Positions 5,202 to 6,241 of a stretch of DNA of 6,241 nt are shown here, in pieces; position 1 is the stretch's first letter, and every line of letters starts with the position of its first letter. This DNA comes from Candidatus Sulfotelmatobacter sp. GTDB lineage: Bacteria; Acidobacteriota; Terriglobia; Terriglobales; Acidobacteriaceae. The stretch is from positions 1 through 6,241 of the forward strand of contig JASIEN010000073.1 in the NCBI GenBank assembly GCA_030045935.1, in the 5' to 3' direction. The notes below the pieces were generated by a model, which did not search any database, was not told where the DNA came from, and saw nothing but the letters and a program-made list of their open reading frames with translations. The translations under genes and the position numbers were made by a program.

Positions 5202-6241
5202 TACCGTAGAACTAACCTCGTGAACGGGAACACATACGCTTGCAGCGTCACCAAGATTCCCACCAAAGCCGCCAAGGCAATGCTGTGAAAGAATACATAA
5301 CGCAAAATGTCGCCCTCGTGCCCGTACCACTCGGTCGCGGTGCTGGCGACCACGATGCTCTGCGCGTCAATCATCTTTCCCATGACGCCGCCGCAACTGT
5401 TCGCGGCGGCCATCAAGGTGGAAGACACGCCAATCTGTTCCGCAGAAATTCTCTGCAGGCTTCCGAACAATACGTTCGACGACGTGTCCGATCCGGTCAG
5501 AGCCACGCCCAGCCATCCGAGCAGCGTGCCGAAGAATGGATAGAACACTCCGGTCCGCGCGAAAGCGAGCCCCATGGTTGCATCCAGTCCGGAGTAGCGG
5601 GTGAGAAATCCGATCGAGAGCATTGCAGCAATGGTGAGCAGCGAAAACCGCACGCGTACGATGGTTTTCCAATAAATCTGTGCCATCCTCCAGGGCGAGA
5701 AACCCATGATGAATCCCGAGATGATTGAGGCGACGAGGATGCCTGAGCCGGTAGCTGTACCCCAATTCAAGGTGTAAACGGCCCCCTCATTCGAGGGTTT
5801 GCGAACGACGGGAGGTACGCGCTGCACCATCTGATGCAGTCCGACAACAGGAAACTTGGGCGCCGCGAATTTGTCGATCTTTGTCTTAACACTGGGCAAT
5901 CCCCACACGAAGACCACAATGCTCAGTACCAGCCAGGGAATCCAGGCCCGGACAACAAGAGAGCTGCTGTGGCCATGCGTACCGCGCGCCTGGCGTTCGC
6001 CTTCGTGCTCGAATCCCATGATGCGCTTTGGCTGCCATTTCAGCAGGAACACGATCAAAGCCAGCATGGAAATGACTGCGGCAACCACATCCACCAGCCA
6101 CGGCCCATGAAAATTCGACATTAGAAACTGCGGAATGGCGAAGAACACTCCTGCGACCAGAACTGCGGGCCAGACTTCTATCATTCCTGAAAATCCGGCG
6201 AAGGCCCACAACAGCCAGAAAGGCACCAAAAGCGAGAAGAA
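5201..6241 (-). CDS. lldP: L-lactate permease (LldP/LctP family), C-terminal part
   Basis: Membrane transporter for lactate (and related 2-hydroxy acids) with protons. The frame is open at the window edge, so about 346 C-terminal residues are visible; E. coli LldP has about 550, so roughly the first 200 are missing. Recognisable family blocks, counted from the window edge, are VPFWLLWAFAGFSGMIEVWP (6-25), SNFHGPWLVD near 42-51, GSDTSSNVLFGSLQ (250-263), AANSCGGVMGKM (279-290) and TLQAYVFPF near the end. Many hydrophobic segments alternate with a polar loop at about 68-95. The segment after GKM reads IDAQS, where E. coli has ISPQS. A TTG at 6229 lies within a well-conserved region and is not the start. 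The gene reads in the same direction as the ComEA-like gene 82 bases downstream, but no functional link is evident. Confidence 0.93.
   Translation of the reverse strand, partial: FFSLLVPFWLLWAFAGFSGMIEVWPAVLVAGVFFAIPQFLMSNFHGPWLVDVVAAVISMLALIVFLLKWQPKRIMGFEHEGERQARGTHGHSSSLVVRAWIPWLVLSIVVFVWGLPSVKTKIDKFAAPKFPVVGLHQMVQRVPPVVRKPSNEGAVYTLNWGTATGSGILVASIISGFIMGFSPWRMAQIYWKTIVRVRFSLLTIAAMLSIGFLTRYSGLDATMGLAFARTGVFYPFFGTLLGWLGVALTGSDTSSNVLFGSLQRISAEQIGVSSTLMAAANSCGGVMGKMIDAQSIVVASTATEWYGHEGDILRYVFFHSIALAALVGILVTLQAYVFPFTRLVLR

Noticed and set aside
5343..5380. IDAQS in place of ISPQS in the lactate permease as a possible functional change
   Set aside because: I believe this variation occurs within the family, all surrounding motifs are intact, and the exact role of these residues is not established.

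Overview
The window looks like a stretch of chromosome from a moderately GC-rich bacterium. My best guess is an acidobacterium (Terriglobia-like). This rests on the general style of the proteins, the intergenic repeat types and the gene set, not on any marker gene, so it is an inference. Most of what I see is housekeeping or core accessory genes. I found no phage, transposase, CRISPR array, toxin or defence gene, rRNA or tRNA.

Layout: the left 2.6 kb is one plus-strand gene, a full-length ComEC/Rec2 DNA-uptake channel (8-2608). Everything else reads on the minus strand. From right to left these are: the C-terminal part of an L-lactate permease cut by the window edge (5201-6241); a small secreted helix-hairpin-helix protein of the ComEA type (4777-5118); phosphatidylglycerophosphate synthase PgsA (3855-4535); an AMMECR1-family protein (3149-3880) whose start overlaps the pgsA end; and a small DUF2007-type protein (2580-2903) whose end overlaps the comEC end tail to tail by 29 bp.

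Functional links: ComEC and the ComEA-like protein belong to the same textbook pathway (periplasmic DNA binding, then transport through the inner membrane), though they are on opposite strands and three genes apart. pgsA and the AMMECR1 gene overlap and probably share a transcript. The lactate permease and DUF2007 genes show no evident link to their neighbours.

Non-coding structure is the more unusual part. A good sigma-70-type promoter lies just upstream of pgsA, followed by a perfect 9-bp palindrome around the likely start of transcription; this argues for a GTG start rather than the longer TTG-started reading frame. A long imperfect inverted repeat, with three 8-bp units in one arm, fills the comEA-pgsA gap. 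The AMMECR1 gene ends in four copies of a 15-bp tandem repeat encoding GEKSA. The gap in front of the DUF2007 gene holds a small perfect hairpin and a stretch with repeated CCGCGGAG-like words. None of these amounts to a new system that I can demonstrate.
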